A stretch of DNA of 64,000 nucleotides from Acheta domesticus (GCA_031308135.1 JAHLJT010009419.1:39891397-39955396); one strand, 5' to 3'; numbered from the stretch's first letter, positions 1 to 12,310 are shown. Program-made: numbers and translations. The notes: generated from the sequence alone by a model not told the origin.

Positions 1-666
1 TTATTTTTAAGGGTTTTTTTTTAGCGAAATTAAAGAAAATCATCATAATTGAGTGCTAGTTATTTAATTTTATCGAAATTAATTCAAATTATTAATTTGG
101 GTAGGTGTAGAGGACTGTCCTCATATGAGGACGCTGGGACTTTGTATGAAGTTTTCCGCAATAATAAAAATAAGTCTTCACAACAAATGTTTATGCCCAC
201 TGGATTCGAATTTTAGTAACTACTATTTGAAATTTAAAACAATAAAACAAAATAATTAAACAACATAATTACATAAGTTACTGTAATGTATCAACAAAGC
301 AAATATGATTACACTAGAAGAATATTTTCAAAAAAGAACTTGATGGTAATAATTGAACAGACTTCTACTACTAACATATTTGCGAAAATGATCTTGTACT
401 CAGCTAAGATTATAGTACAAAAGTAATTTCAGAAAAATCTACTTTACTTTCTGATCAAGTGGAATAGACCAAAACATTCCACAAAGAGAGTAATATTGCA
501 TTTAGCAAAATATTTGCGAGGCTTGCTTATGCATGATGGCTGCTGATATTGTGCATAAGCAATTCTCGTGATAATGAGTATTTTTCTGTTGAATCTTACG
601 TTAGGCAGCACGCTTCCTGGAGAAGACAAAACTGATACTTTCTTTCTTCCAGATTCTTGGAAATTT

Positions 667-896
667 TATAGTGCGATTTTTATAAAGCTGCCTCTCAAGG
701 CCCACCTTCACGATGAAAACTATCCCGACATTTCGCGTCTTTCTCGGTCATGCCGCTAGATGTTGCATGATCCAAGCGATGCTTGATACGGTCGCGATCA
801 TGCGACATCTAGTGGAACGACTGAGAAAACCGCAAAATGCCGCGATATATTCTGTTGTGAAGACGGGCCTGGAGAGGCAGCTTTATAAAAATCGCA
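667..896. mobile_element. Foldback MITE, subfamily A (copy 1)
   Basis: A near-complete palindrome of about 230 bp begins TATAGTGCGATTTTTATAAA and ends ...TTTATAAAAATCGCA. The centre has the family core TGATACGGTCGCGATCATGC and the flank TCTAGTGGAACGAC mirrored by GTCATGCCGCTAGA. TA at the outer ends fits a Tc1/mariner-type TA target duplication. The right terminus has diverged after AAAAATCGCA. No coding capacity; short open frames in it only reflect the palindrome. Confidence 0.75.
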
Positions 897-1003
897 TCTT
901 TGTCGGTCGTGCCGGTTGGTGTCGCATGACCAAGCAGTGCATGATCAAGCAGTCACATGATCAATAATGCGACATCTAGCGGCACAATCATTCCTCGAAA
1001 AAA
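897..1003. repeat. Second, truncated core of the foldback MITE abutting copy 1
   Basis: Immediately after copy 1 the core recurs in degraded form: TCGGTCGTGCCGGTTGGTGT, a GCATGACCAAGCAGTGC stretch, then TGCGACATCTAGCGGCACAA. The outer arms are missing. It may be a broken tandem copy or a remnant of an insertion into an earlier MITE. Confidence 0.5.
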
Positions 1004-2459
1004 ACAACATGAAATGAAATTCCAACTCTTACAAGTTTTTCACTTCACGACAAAATTGTATAACATAAAGTCCCAGCGTCCTCATATGAGGACGGCACTA
1101 AAATATCAGCGTCTCGAAAACATTGAATCATATAACTGCACAATTTTATATTCTTCGTAAAGTATGAGTACAAACTAACACTACGTAATGAGTTAAGCAA
1201 CTCACCGAAATTTAGAAAAGTAGATATAATCAATTTTTTTATCAACACAAACAATAAAATGCACTAACTTAGGAAGCTAGAAAAACTCCAAGAATATAAA
1301 TCTGAGCGATAACAAACGTTTATATCTGTTGAATGAACCTTTGCAGTGTTGCCAAACAACAGTGTGATGGTGAACACAATTTATAATGTAATGAAATAAT
1401 GAAAAAATTCACTGTCCTCAAATGAGGACGCTGGTACTTAATGGGTTAATGCAATGTGTTCATCAAAATCCAATCTTCAAATAAGGTCATGTTAATTTTT
1501 TTTAAAAACTTGAGTATTTTTTTGTGTAATTTCCCAACAAACATGATCGCCCGCTCTGAATTTTGCATGCTTCGTAAGTTAGAATTTGTTTGTTACTTCG
1601 TATTACTTTGTTTCTTACATTGAAGTTTTTGCTATTCATTTACAAATTAATGTTTTAGAAATTATTTAAAACCAATTTGACATCGTGGACGTGGGACGTG
1701 GATTATCCACACTAATTGGGATAAGGTATAGTTCGGATATTAGATAATTCAGAATGACTGTGAAGGCTAACGTTGCACTAAAAGGCGGTGGGTTTTCTGC
1801 CAACAATGAATATTCAGTGAGAGACAGCTGTTAAGCATTTCCAGTTGGTTGTTTCACAGTGTGCCGTTAGTTCTCTTGCACTTAACGGTGGTGAAAATAA
1901 TTTTTCTGCTAATAATAAACACTCGGAGTTCTTAAGCATTTATTGTAGGATTTGTTGCAGTTCACCGAAGTCCAATACTTGACTGTAGTTAAGCATCTCG
2001 TTAATATTTTATCACTGTCGATCAAATCGGGGATTGTTCAAGTCAATTCGAGTCTAAAGATGAACTGGCGGGGTGATGGAGCTAGATGCATGGCAAGTTG
2101 TCACAGAGATTGCCACAACTTGTCACAAGATGTAAATATTTGGTCTATTTTATACCATAAATAGAAGGCATTACTTTTTCTATCTAGTAGTAGTAATAAA
2201 ATGATACCTCATGGGTTGTTTTAACTCATCTGTTCCTCTATCCTTTGGCTGGTTTTGTTGTATTACATACACTTTTTCAGTAAACAGATTTAACTTATTC
2301 TTTCTGTATTCTTTATTTTTCCACACTTTTGGTAGTGTGTAATTTTGTAATTAAAGAAGACTTTGGGTTTCACAAAACTCACCTGATCACTGATGTTACC
2401 TGTACTGTAAACACACACACACACAGGTGCACGCACGTGCACGTGCACATACTCACATT

Positions 2460-4560
2460 CTGGATAGTTTGGTAGTATGACAGGTAGCTTCCTGAGAACG
2501 AGTATGTCTTTGAAAATTATTAAACATTACACTTGAAGTGATAGTAGGCTGTTCTATATAGTATGCAAATTCAAAGCAAGCAAGGAAATTTTGGAATGCA
2601 AAAAAGGGAGCTTTCATTCCCAGGGAGGAGAGGAAAGCCGGAGCATTTGACAAGGAAGTAGTCCATCTTTGTTTGGAGAATATTGTATCATCAAAGACTA
2701 CAAAGAAAAAGGCAGACCAAATTATCAGTTGGATAAACAGAGCTTGCAGTGGAACTATGTTGAGACAAGGAAACAACCATTGACATTTACCATTTTACAG
2801 AGGGAATAAAGATAAAGCTCAATTACATTGACATTGCCTTCAATGTTGGAGACACAGTGAGTTCATGGCAAAGAGACTTTTGTTTGAATTGCAAGAGCAT
2901 TAGAAACTGGTCAGAAATCAGCTGAAGATCACAATCCAGTAAAGTGAAAGCCTTTGCAATGAAATAGACAAATATGTATACAAGACTGTCATGCATGTTT
3001 ACAAGGTCACATACTTTGTCTCCAACCTGCCTTGTCTTCTGAGAATTGTGAGGACTGCATTCCCATACCATTATGGTAGGTGTTGAACAGTAATAATGCT
3101 ACTTAAGCCAGAAATGATACGGACAGTAAAAATGAACTTCTACATGCATCAGTAGAATTGGTAACATCAAGACTCGGAGACAATAGAACCCCAACATTGC
3201 CTTAAAATTCATAATGAAGTTGTCAGGAATCTCTACAATTCAAATACAAGAGAAGGGTTATTTCCTGAAAGAAAAAACAAAAATTTGTATCTATCAAAGA
3301 GGAAAGAAATCTACCAAAGGGCCATCATCTGCCTGTAGGTTGCTGTGTAGTTTTTTGAACCTTTTATTAGCACCATATTGGATGAAGCTGTATTGAAAGG
3401 AGGTCTCTCAGAAATCTTGCAATGCTTAATCAACATACAAAGCTGTTGACTGCCTGACTCACTTTGAGAGGGAACAGGTGGAAAGGATGTCCAAAAAATA
3501 CTGTGCTGTGGTAACATTAGACATCGACTTGACAAGGTTTTTATTTCAACTTGACAAGGAAATTTTATGTGTAATACAGGTAAAGAACCTAAAGTGCAAA
3601 TCACTACTGCTAATGTTCCACAAGGTTGGGTGCTGAAACCGCAAGGTTGGTAGCTTTGGAATATTATGTGTGATATGGTCCTTACGTTTTCCCTTCCAGA
3701 AGGAAGCCAGATCATAGGCTTCACCAGTGACAATACTATTGTTGCGGTCATGAAATTTATAGGGAAGAAAATCGCTGTCATGAAATTTATAAGGGAAATA
3801 AATGAAGCCATTGTCATTGCAATGAAGCCATTGTCATTGTCAGTCAGGGTCTGGAATCTGAATGATTGCAGCATCCCTTATACATAACTGAAAGAACACT
3901 GGTGGCTAGCTGGAAGAGAAGAGAATCTGTGCTCTCAAGGTTGGTGATCACTAAAGTCTTATAACAACCATCCATCAAATATCTCAGCATTATGATTTAC
4001 ACATGCTTATCCTTCAGAGACCAGCTGGATTATGCTTGCAAGTAAGTGTCAGTGGTAAGTACTGTGTTGATGAGGCTAATGATGAACACTGGAGAGCATA
4101 GTGATGACAAGAGAAAACTGTTGGCTTTGGTTGTCACATCTGTTTTCCTTTATTAAACCACAGTTTGGGCAAATTCTAAAGGCACAAAGAGCTATATGTG
4201 AGGAAAGACGAAATTATGTAGACTGTCAGTGCTCAGGGTAGTTTGAGCTTTCTGCACTGTATGAAATGACTTCCTCAATGATTGTCATTGAAATGCCTGA
4301 GATTCACCCCATTGTCTCCCAAAAGCATATTTGCTTGTCTCATAAACTAGTTGGAGTTCAGTGTGGAATTTTTCACAATTAATACTGCTGTTGAAGGAAA
4401 GGAGGGAGTAATGATCTGAAAGATTTTCAAGATTGTAGAGGAGATTTGTCATATTGCCGAGTGCTTCCACTCCCTGCGATGAAGTGCCTAATGATGGTTC
4501 CGGGAACAGGATGGAGGAAAAGAAGGTTGGGTTTTGCAAGTAAAAATCTAACATGCTGGG
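2460..4560 (+). pseudogene. Decayed non-LTR retrotransposon, R1-like reverse transcriptase remnant
   Basis: Broken plus-strand frames carry reverse-transcriptase blocks in the right order. VTLDIDLTRFLFQL near 3508 corresponds to the VTLDI..AFNSA block. NVPQGWVLKP near 3610-3640 corresponds to GVPQGSVLGP. LWNIMCDMVL and LPEGSQIIGF near 3655-3720 follow, with the catalytic Y/FADD block degraded to FTSDN. LSFRDQLDYACK near 4010-4040 is the post-RT block. Many stops and shifts separate them, so it encodes nothing. This block order is typical of the R1 clade of insect LINEs. The part from 2460 to 3400 is assigned only by position and could be something else. Confidence 0.6.
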
Positions 4561-4670
4561 TAGTACTTTCTATCTACTGTCTAAATATTGCCACCTACCC
4601 TTGAAAAAAAAAAAAAATTCTTTATCTCACATGTGCTCTCGTGGGCAGATGGACACTCACTCACTCGCAG

Positions 4671-4765
4671 GTGCACACACACAGACACACACACACAGAC
4701 AGACACACACAGACACACACACACACACAGACAGACACACACACACACAGACACACACACACAGA
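4671..4765. repeat. CACACAGA-type microsatellite
   Basis: Uninterrupted CA-rich repeat with regular GACAGA interruptions. Open frames across it (Thr-His or Cys-Val strings) are artefacts of the repeat. Confidence 0.9.
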
Positions 4766-6395
4766 ATGATAGAATACTTGTTTTTGTGTTGTAGCAGTTG
4801 GTGTCTAATCTACCTACCGAAAGAGAAGCTGCAACAAAATTTTGAACATTCTTGAAAGAAAAAATTATCAAAATTCTTGTATTTCAAAATATAATTTTCA
4901 AATTTTGTGAGAGCAATTTTATGATATCATATAACTGAACATACATTACAAACATTTTACCATCCTGGAGCAACATTCTCCAAAAGCATTTGTTATCACA
5001 AAGTATTTGCAAACTTCATCTTTTTTAGATTATTCATAATTTCTTTTTTCTACCCTAAGCTTCTATACTGCAGCCTACGAAGTCCAGCCCATTAATCAGC
5101 GTGTGAGGGTCATACAAGTCAGAGACGATTAATATTTTGTGAGCAAATTCCCTTTTCCTTTTTACAAGCATTATTATTTCTAAGAATGAGTACATAATTT
5201 TGAATAAAACAAAAATAAAATGCTATGGACACAGTTCTGTCCATTCTCACATTTCCATTTGCACTTTTATTTGCATGAAATGCCATTAAAGTTCAGATTT
5301 CTGTGCCAGTGACCTTTTAGAATTTTTAAGGAGTATTGTATATATTTCAAGAGCCAGGCCCAAAGCAGAACATGTATTTCATGAAGCAATTTGGAACTAT
5401 GAAGTTACTTTAGTGTCAGTAATGTAGAGTTTTTACATACTTTGATCAGGCCAAGTAACATTTGTAGATGTTATATGAATTAGGCCAATTTTTTATATCG
5501 TAGAGAGTACAGCATTCATTATCAAAACAATACATATAGCTCTACTGATTTAAATATAATTCAATATTTGTTTTATAATATATGTTGCTACAAAGAAGAG
5601 CTTTAAATTGTTTGTTGGTTATCATTCTAGAAAGCATATTGTACATATAAATAGTACATTTAACTAATTGCAGATGAAGATGATTCACTCACTATCACCG
5701 CCACCCTGTCCTTTTAAAGGATGGTCTTATCTTGTGGAAATTTTCTAAAGATATTTGCAAGGAATTACAATATAAAAGCGATAATTATCTTTACACTTAA
5801 TACAAATGGGGCAAAATTTTTCTTTAATGTAAAGAGTGTTCAATTTCATGTAAGCTTTCAATTTTTCATCTTTCAGAACAAATGAAATCAGAAACTAATA
5901 TAGTGACAAGACTAAATAACTTTGGTGAGAAGTGTAATGAATAATTTGATATCAGATGATGTCACTTGCATTTTGGCAAAATTGAAATCAATGACATCTT
6001 TCCCAAGGCATGTCCGAAAATGTTAGAAAGAATTTTTATTTAAATAATTATTTAGAAGATATCAAAAAAATTATTTCCATTTGCTGGATAGAAAATGAAG
6101 GGGCAGTAACATGCTATGCCACATTTCTGATGAAATAGAGATATTAGTGTATTTTGACATCACTTAGATGTATCTAGATGTTGGGTTTGTATTTTAAAGA
6201 TTTGCTACAAGATGGCAGTGTAATTTATAAATTAATATTCATTGTCCCAGTGTGTAGAATGCAATGTCTAAACCTTTCCTTGCTTTTTTCTCAGGACTTG
6301 TCTTACTTCTCTTACATGTAGTGGCATAACATGTTATTGCCATGAGGTCTTCAAATGTTTTTAATTCTGCAAATAATAATATGTTTAATTTACAG

Positions 6396-8462
6396 GAAAG
6401 TGGTTGTGCCCTTGGCATTATTGTGATGTATGCCAGCGCCGCACAGGGAAACGTTGTGGGTTTTGTCCTCGTTCGTATTGCATTCAGCATGCAGAGGGTA
6501 ATATTAGATTAAACAGCTCACTTGGCATGGTGTGTCAAAAACACGATGAAGTAAGTTTAAGTTTTGAGACTTAGCTCAATTCCCTTTTACCATTTCTCTT
6601 GTTTTTTGTTTGATATAAGTGAAAAAAAAAAAAGATCTTAATAAATGTCCTTGTTTGTAATATTGCAGGATTTGGAGCAAAAAGCAACATCAAACCCCTA
6701 TAATGAAATTTTGGAGGATGTGAAAATGTGTTTAAAAGGAATTGATAATAGCAATGATACTAATGATATGTTACAAGATGAAACGGAGATCAAAACAAAT
6801 GATATTTCTGATGAACGTGTGGAAGAATGTACAACCATCATAGACAATCCAAATTGCAAGGAATTAATTGTCAATTCTAATAATTCATCTCATGATTCAG
6901 CTTTGAGTTCACGAAACGACCAGACAACATACCAGGAAATTGGTGACAAGCCTCAAGAGTCCACTTCATTACTTTCCAACAGCAATATGTCAGTAAAAAA
7001 GAAGAGAGGGAGACCAAAGAAATATCCTTTGTCACCACCAACATATGCTAGTCGCATTGCTCCTAAATTCCCTGGAAACACTGAAATTAAAACACCTGGT
7101 TTTATGCCTAACCTAGAAGATGGTAGTGTATTAAAAAAGAAAAGAGGAAGAAAGAAGAAGATAACTTCTTTACCGGATTCTGAATCAAAGGATGCAGTAG
7201 CTTTAAATACAGGTGTCCAAACATGTACAGAAGATCAAAAACCAGTTGAAGCTGAGCTCCAGCCGGAAAATAGGCTTCATTCTCCCTTGAAACTTTCAGA
7301 TGAAACAACTCCAAACAATGCATCAAATCTGGTATTCCCTAGAACATCTAATAGGAAGAGGCAGCCCTCTGAAAAACTTGCTGCCTATATAAATAGTCAA
7401 ACTAAGTCTGCTAAAAAACGGAAAAATAAAACTCTTGACAATTATGTTATCAAATTAGAAACTACCCCGACAACTAATTTGGAGAGGAATGATTTCGTTA
7501 AATGTAACAGAAGTCCTGAGGTGATCGAATCCGGTAAGAACTTGACAAGATCTGATAATGACTTGAATGAGGCTTCTTGTAGCACTCCAATTAAAAAAGG
7601 TCGAGGTAGACCAAAAAAGTTATTAATAAATAAGTTGGAAAAAAGAATTGTATTTAAATCAAATGAGAATGCAGAATTCAAAATGAGTAAAAAAATAGCT
7701 GACATCCCAGAAAAATATGATGTAACAAAGTCAATTAAAGACTCCAAGCCTACAAAACCTAAAAAGATTAACAAAATGAACACAGCAAATACAGATAAGA
7801 TTTTTGCAGCAAAATCTGACAAAAATGCTGTTCCAGACAAGAGAAATGGTAGTAAAACAACAAAAGTCTATTCAGTTCCCAAAGCAGGGAAAGATATTCA
7901 GCCTGTTCTGAAGTCTTATATGAAAAAGATGCCAAAGAAAACTATTCTGCAAAGAGTAGATCATAAGCCTGATCTTAGTAAATTTCCTTTAGATTGTAAC
8001 CAAAAGTTATTGGCTGTTAATTTCACAGAGAACAGATTTCTACCAAGAGAAAATGTCCTTGCAACAATATCAAGTGCATCAAAAAAGGTCAGTGATGAAC
8101 AAAGGCATTTGTACCAGAAGAATGGAATTAATGGGATGAGTGAAATTGCTGTGAATAATACTCTACTGGAGTCTTTTGATGATAATGAAAGTCAGTACTT
8201 CAGTGAAAACATCACTACAATTCCAATCAAGTTTTCAGAATTTGACCAAATGAATGATGAATTTGTTATTGAAAACCAAGCGCCAAATGAAGAGTTGATT
8301 GAAACTTGTGCAAATTTGGACTCTGAGTTTATTACACCTCACAGTGAAGAAACTACTGAAAAATTGTCAGAAGATGGTAAATACCAAATATTGACGAATA
8401 TGCGCCCAGATTCACTTGATATAGAGAAACCAGGTTCAGTTATAATGGGAGTGGAAAGTTGA
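6396..8462 (+). CDS. NSD: NSD/Mes-4-type histone H3K36 methyltransferase, last two coding exons (C5HCH module and AT-hook tail)
   Basis: Exon 6396-6550 follows TTTACAG and ends before GTAAGT. It encodes a 51-residue cysteine/histidine module: WLCPWHYCDVC, CGFCPRSYC, QH and VCQKHD. This matches the C5HCH domain that closes NSD1/2/3 and Drosophila Mes-4, enzymes that methylate histone H3 lysine 36. The last exon, 6669-8462, follows ATTGCAG in phase 0 and adds 597 residues ending at TGA. That tail is Ser/Lys/Asn-rich, without a folded domain I recognise. It contains three AT-hook-like motifs, KKKRGRPKKYP, KKKRGRKKK and KKGRGRPKK, pointing to minor-groove DNA binding. The SET, PWWP and other PHD regions must lie left of the window. 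The C5HCH match is strong from recalled family pattern; the ortholog name is inference. Another PHD/AT-hook chromatin protein is the main alternative. Confidence 0.7.
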
Positions 8463-10461
8463 CTTGATTTTTATAAGTAAGTTCTGCTGAACAATATTGA
8501 TAAAGCTGTTGCAGCCCGAGAATAGAGCTTAGGTTTTATTATTGTGCAGAAATTCAGATACATTTAACTAGACTTTGTACTGTTTTGAGGGATAAGTTTC
8601 ATGTATGTATTGTGGGGGGGAAAGATTTAACTATAGATTTGAAGAGAACGTCTCTTGCACATTGGTAGATCAAGCTAGTTATAATGAGAGCTAAAATTTG
8701 TAGTTCCTTTTTCAAGAAGTGGAAAACAGTATTTTATCATAAGAAAAGGGACATTTGTTTAATCCAACAGCATTTTCCAGTTGATAATTGGGTTAAAAGT
8801 AATAATTTAACTTGATCTCATTTTCTGATGGTACTGAATGAACTTGTGACAAATATTGTTTTTATTAAGTAAATTGATTCTATTAATGGTGTAATTTATC
8901 ATGAAATGAACTGTTCAAAATAGTTATCCTGAATGTACATTTTTTTATGTTTATTTGTTGCTACATTTTCAAATTTACTTCTTTTAGCATTTGGATATAA
9001 ATGCTTTTGTTTAAAGTTTGTTATTTTCAGAATGTGCTGTATTTTTATTCATTATTTGAGATCATGGAAATTATTCTAGTATCTTCATCACTGGAAGTGA
9101 ATGAATAGCAGTTAATGTTTTTGCCAATTGACATGTTTCCTTTCCCTTTTTTCATTGCTGACAGATTTTTGGAATAGAGCAATCAGTAAATTGAATTTTT
9201 GAGTCTTTTGGGGCTGTGTACTTCAGTAGATTTGTGACCAGTTCTTTACATTGTCAAATGAATCATTGTGTGTGATTCTGTAATGATTTTTTGTATATGT
9301 CCCTGATGATAGTACAATTAGTGTCATTCAAAGAAGACAAGCATGAATGATGTGCATGTAATTTTTAGTTTAATTTATTAAGAAATTATTTTAGTTTAAG
9401 CTTGTGATAAAAATAAAATCAGTAAGAGTCCAGGGAAATAATTTGTATATACAGTCTCTGTGTAATTTAGTTTTATACATGTACTGGAATGTGTATTGGC
9501 ACTGTCAATCTTACTTTAAAAATCAACATGAAATATTAATGATATATATGAAATGCCCCTCAAAGAAAACAATTATTCTTTATTCAATTAAAATGTGTAC
9601 ATAATGTTCAAGTAATCTGATTGTAATGAATACAATAAACATTTTTAATAAAAAAAATTACCAGTTGCATTTCTGATGAGTTGTGCACTTCAATGTATAT
9701 TTTTGAATGAATTTTAGATTTTGTTATGAAATTTTTTTCTTCAAGGATTGGAATTAAAATGCATTCAGTTCAAAAGTATCATTCAATTTGCTGAAGTTGT
9801 ACATTCCATGGTTATTTCTCTATATTACTGTAAAACAAGCATGCAGGAGTGGTGATCTTTTTGTGTTAACTTTAATTCAATAAGGCATGAAATTGTGAGA
9901 AGTTGATTGTAAGAACGTTTACCCTACTTGTTCAGGGTCAGTGAATTGTAATGTATCCATTGATAGTTTTAGAAGTATATGTTAGAAAGCTACTTTTTGT
10001 CTAATTTTGTTTCTTTGCATTAAGTGTGATGTAGGTTTCTTTCAGTAGAGATGTAGTTTGTAATTGTTTTCCAATCTGTTTTAGAATATTGATATTACTT
10101 GTCTGAATGCAAGTAATTCAGAATTTGAATTAATTTCATTTTGTTGATATTGTGTGCAATAAATTCATTATTTGTACAGTTCATTTTTTTATAACTTTTA
10201 TATATATATATTTTTTTTCATTCTTTTATGCAGGCTGAGTCACACAACTTTAACACCACCTGTAATTTTTGAACAGTTAAAGTTATTACAATGCAGTTTT
10301 CACAGAAGTGCATGAGGGAATGGGGCTAATTGATGTATGCATTCATTTCCATTTTATCACTTGTATTTTACGCGATATTAAAGTAACTCAGTTGTTTTTT
10401 TGTTTCTTTTTTTCAAATGGAACTACAAATTTTTATTTTCTTGTGTACGTGGTCCGTAAAC
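8463..10461 (+). other. Probable 3' UTR of the NSD-like gene, then AT-rich spacer
   Basis: No coding signal. AATAAA hexamers occur at 9634-9639, 9647-9652 and 10158-10163, the first pair closest together and best placed for a 3' UTR of about 1.2 kb. A TA run lies near 10200. Nothing else is recognisable. Confidence 0.45.
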
Positions 10462-11228
10462 CAGGGATACTTTGACCACATTTTAATTTCATTACAACAT
10501 GCACACAAGACTATTGATGGCAATATAACTTTTTCTATTACATGTTAAGGGCTTCAAAATGTAAAATGGAATGTAAATCAATATGGCCACTGAAAATGAT
10601 CAATATGATAAATATTTGACAAAAACTAGGTGGTCAAAGTTACCTGACATTTGGGATTTCTTTGACCACAGCTTTAAATACATTATTAGGTCAATTTTAA
10701 ACAATTAATATGGAATCTTTAACCTTTGGAAATTAATCTATACAGTACAAGGCGAGGGAAGGAAACAAGAGGCTGAACCACAAAATATGACATATGCTTG
10801 CTTTTGTTGAATCCTTTGTGTGTTGTGCATATTCACATTTCTTTATATGGGGTCATGTTTGAAATTTGCAAATGCTCTTGGCTAACTACATGGAAGGCTG
10901 TGTTTCCAATGTTTTGGCCATTTTGTGGTGGTCTGCCATATTTGTTTAAGGCCATTTTAAATAGTGTTCCTTTACTAATATTACTATATACTATTTTTTC
11001 TGCTTTGGTTATTGACAACTTGCCACTTCTTATGATATGTCAGTGCTTTCTCAAATTTTCTTCATTTCTTTCTTGTACCGTCTTGAACCAGGTTTCACAT
11101 TGTTCTTCATTGTGAATATAAAGAACAGAACAGAATAACAGAAAATTTTCAAAAACGTATTCAAATTTTTGACTGAGGATAGTTTGAGCAGCTTGGGTAA
11201 CTTTGACCACCCGGTCAAAGTATGCCCT
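10462..11228 (-). mobile_element. Pogo/Tigger-like DNA transposon remnant with TTTGACCAC termini
   Basis: The ends are inverted: CAGGGATACTTTGACCAC at the left and GGTCAAAGTATGCCCT at the right, with TTTGACCAC repeated internally near 10667 and 11205. The minus strand between about 11115 and 10833 reads WFKTVQERNEENLRKH, then GKLSITKAEKI, ISKGTLF, LNKYGRPPQNGQN. This resembles the N-terminal helix-turn-helix of pogo-type transposases (serial blocks NEENL.KA, GK.S...A, I...TL). No DDE domain remains, so this is a short non-autonomous or deleted copy. The family assignment is inference from the CAGG ends and the HTH pattern. Confidence 0.45.
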
Positions 11229-11255
11229 ATTCCGTAGCCGACTGTTACTAATAAG

Positions 11256-11278
11256 GCCGACTATTACTAATAGTCGGC
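11256..11278. repeat. Perfect 23-bp hairpin (arms GCCGACTATTA)
   Basis: Arms GCCGACTATTA and TAATAGTCGGC flank a single C. A near copy of the left arm, GCCGACTGTTACTAATAA, lies directly upstream from 11237. It sits just outside the right end of the pogo-like remnant and may be the tip of another element. Confidence 0.6.
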
Positions 11279-11774
11279 TATGCCTACACAGCTGTAACAG
11301 GATGACCGCTTTCTGGAAAACGGAATTTCAATTCCAGAGAAAACGGGAAAAAATTCTTACAACGTAGAATTCGAGCTAACTAATTTCTAATTGATGGAAT
11401 TAATTATGATCAAGTTATTTATAAGACATTTTATTAATTATAAAAACAAGTTTAAATAACTCCTGTAAGTTAATTACGCCCTTTTAAGTCATACAATAAC
11501 AAATTACACAATACTCTGTAAAACATTGTCTAATGTATTTGAAAATTGGCACTTAGTATAAACTGTTACCCCGCACTCTAAACATTATTCGTGTAGGAGG
11601 AAAAAACACAGCCAATGATTTTAAATTTGCTTCATTGTGTTCGTGAAATATGTGCGCGCTTCGTGTATTGTAGGATCTACAATAAGACTACAACAATTGG
11701 CATTCAATAATTTAATTTTAAACTGCAGGTAGAGATAAAATGCCATCATAGTCAATTGAGACATGCTTTGCTAG

Positions 11775-11930
11775 GTTCATGAGGCCAAAGCTAAGCAGAA
11801 AAACGCTATTGAAGAATTAAAGCGACGGGAAACGGAATTAGAGAAATTGAGTCGGTATGAGAAAGAGCAAAAGAAGATAAAAGGCGTGGAATTGATAGCA
11901 TTGAATAAGGAAACTAGTGGTGTTACATAA
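11775..11930 (+). other. Unidentified 51-residue coiled-coil open segment (possible 3' exon or captured fragment)
   Basis: After a plausible acceptor (TTTGCTAG at 11767-11774) an open frame runs 51 codons to TAA at 11928-11930. It encodes a highly charged helix: AKAKQKNAIEELKRRETELE, then KLSRYEKEQKKIKG. The composition differs sharply from the surrounding AT-rich sequence and suggests a real or once-real exon of a coiled-coil protein. I do not recognise the family and see no partner exon nearby. A foldback MITE starts 21 bp after the stop. It could be a transposon-captured gene fragment. Confidence 0.3.
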
Positions 11931-11950
11931 TGGCACAGACTTCCTCGTAA

Positions 11951-12185
11951 TATAGTGCGATTTTTATAACTGCCCTTCAAGCCTCTATGACCATGATTGA
12001 ATATCTCACGGCATTTCGCATCTTTCTCGTTCGTGCTGCTAGATGTCGCATGATCGCAAACGCTGCTTGATACGGTCGCGATCATACAATGTTTAGCGGC
12101 ACGACTAAGAAAGACGCGAAATACCGTGACATATTCCATCATGTAGGCGGGCCTTGAGGGGCAAAGTTCCAAAAATCACACTATA
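11951..12185. mobile_element. Foldback MITE, subfamily A (copy 2)
   Basis: Palindromic element with ends TATAGTGCGATTTTTATAAC and ...AAAAATCACACTATA, flanked by TA. The core reads GCTTGATACGGTCGCGATCA with arms carrying CGCATGATCGC and TAGCGGCACGAC. It lies directly left of the Tc1 element and may have displaced that element's outer left end. Confidence 0.8.
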
Positions 12186-12310
12186 GTTAATTTTCCTGTA
12201 AAATAATTTATTTTAACAATATGTTACATCAAAATTAGTTATTTTGATATGAAAGGACTAAGTTTGACTTCAACAAAAGTATTGGGACACTGAATATCAG
12301 GATAATTTAA

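Larger units (their letters stand above)
113..1447. repeat. PiggyBac-like terminal sequences with palindromic GTCCTCATATGAGGAC core
   Basis: A 16-bp perfect palindrome, GTCCTCATATGAGGAC, followed by GCTGGGACTTTGTAT occurs near 118-148. The same unit occurs inverted near 1066-1094, and a variant (one base changed in the core) occurs in the first orientation at 1411-1440. The last copy runs into ...ACTTAATGGGTTAA ending at 1447. Read on the minus strand this is TTAA followed by CCC, the usual arrangement of piggyBac ends (TTAA target, CCC-starting terminal repeat). No transposase is visible. The boundaries of individual elements are not resolved. Assignment to piggyBac is inference from the TTAA-CCC junction. 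Confidence 0.4.
1..6395. other. Intronic or upstream sequence of the NSD-like gene, filled with repeat remnants
   Basis: The first recognisable exon begins at 6396 with a phase that needs an upstream exon, so this stretch is most simply part of a long intron of that gene. It contains piggyBac-like end sequences, a foldback MITE, a decayed R1-like LINE and a CA-rich microsatellite, each listed separately. A short CA/CG-alternating run lies at 2409-2450. I looked for further NSD exons (SET, PWWP, PHD blocks) and found none. Outside the listed repeats I see only AT-rich sequence. Confidence 0.5.

Noticed and set aside
4553..4871. Open frames on both strands over the CACACAGA repeat
   Set aside because: Translations are Thr-His or Cys-Val strings produced by the microsatellite.
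6396..6550. Alternative call of the cysteine-rich exon as a CDCA7-type zinc finger
   Set aside because: The CPWH.CD.C...C.FCP.S.C..H spacing fits the NSD C5HCH module better.
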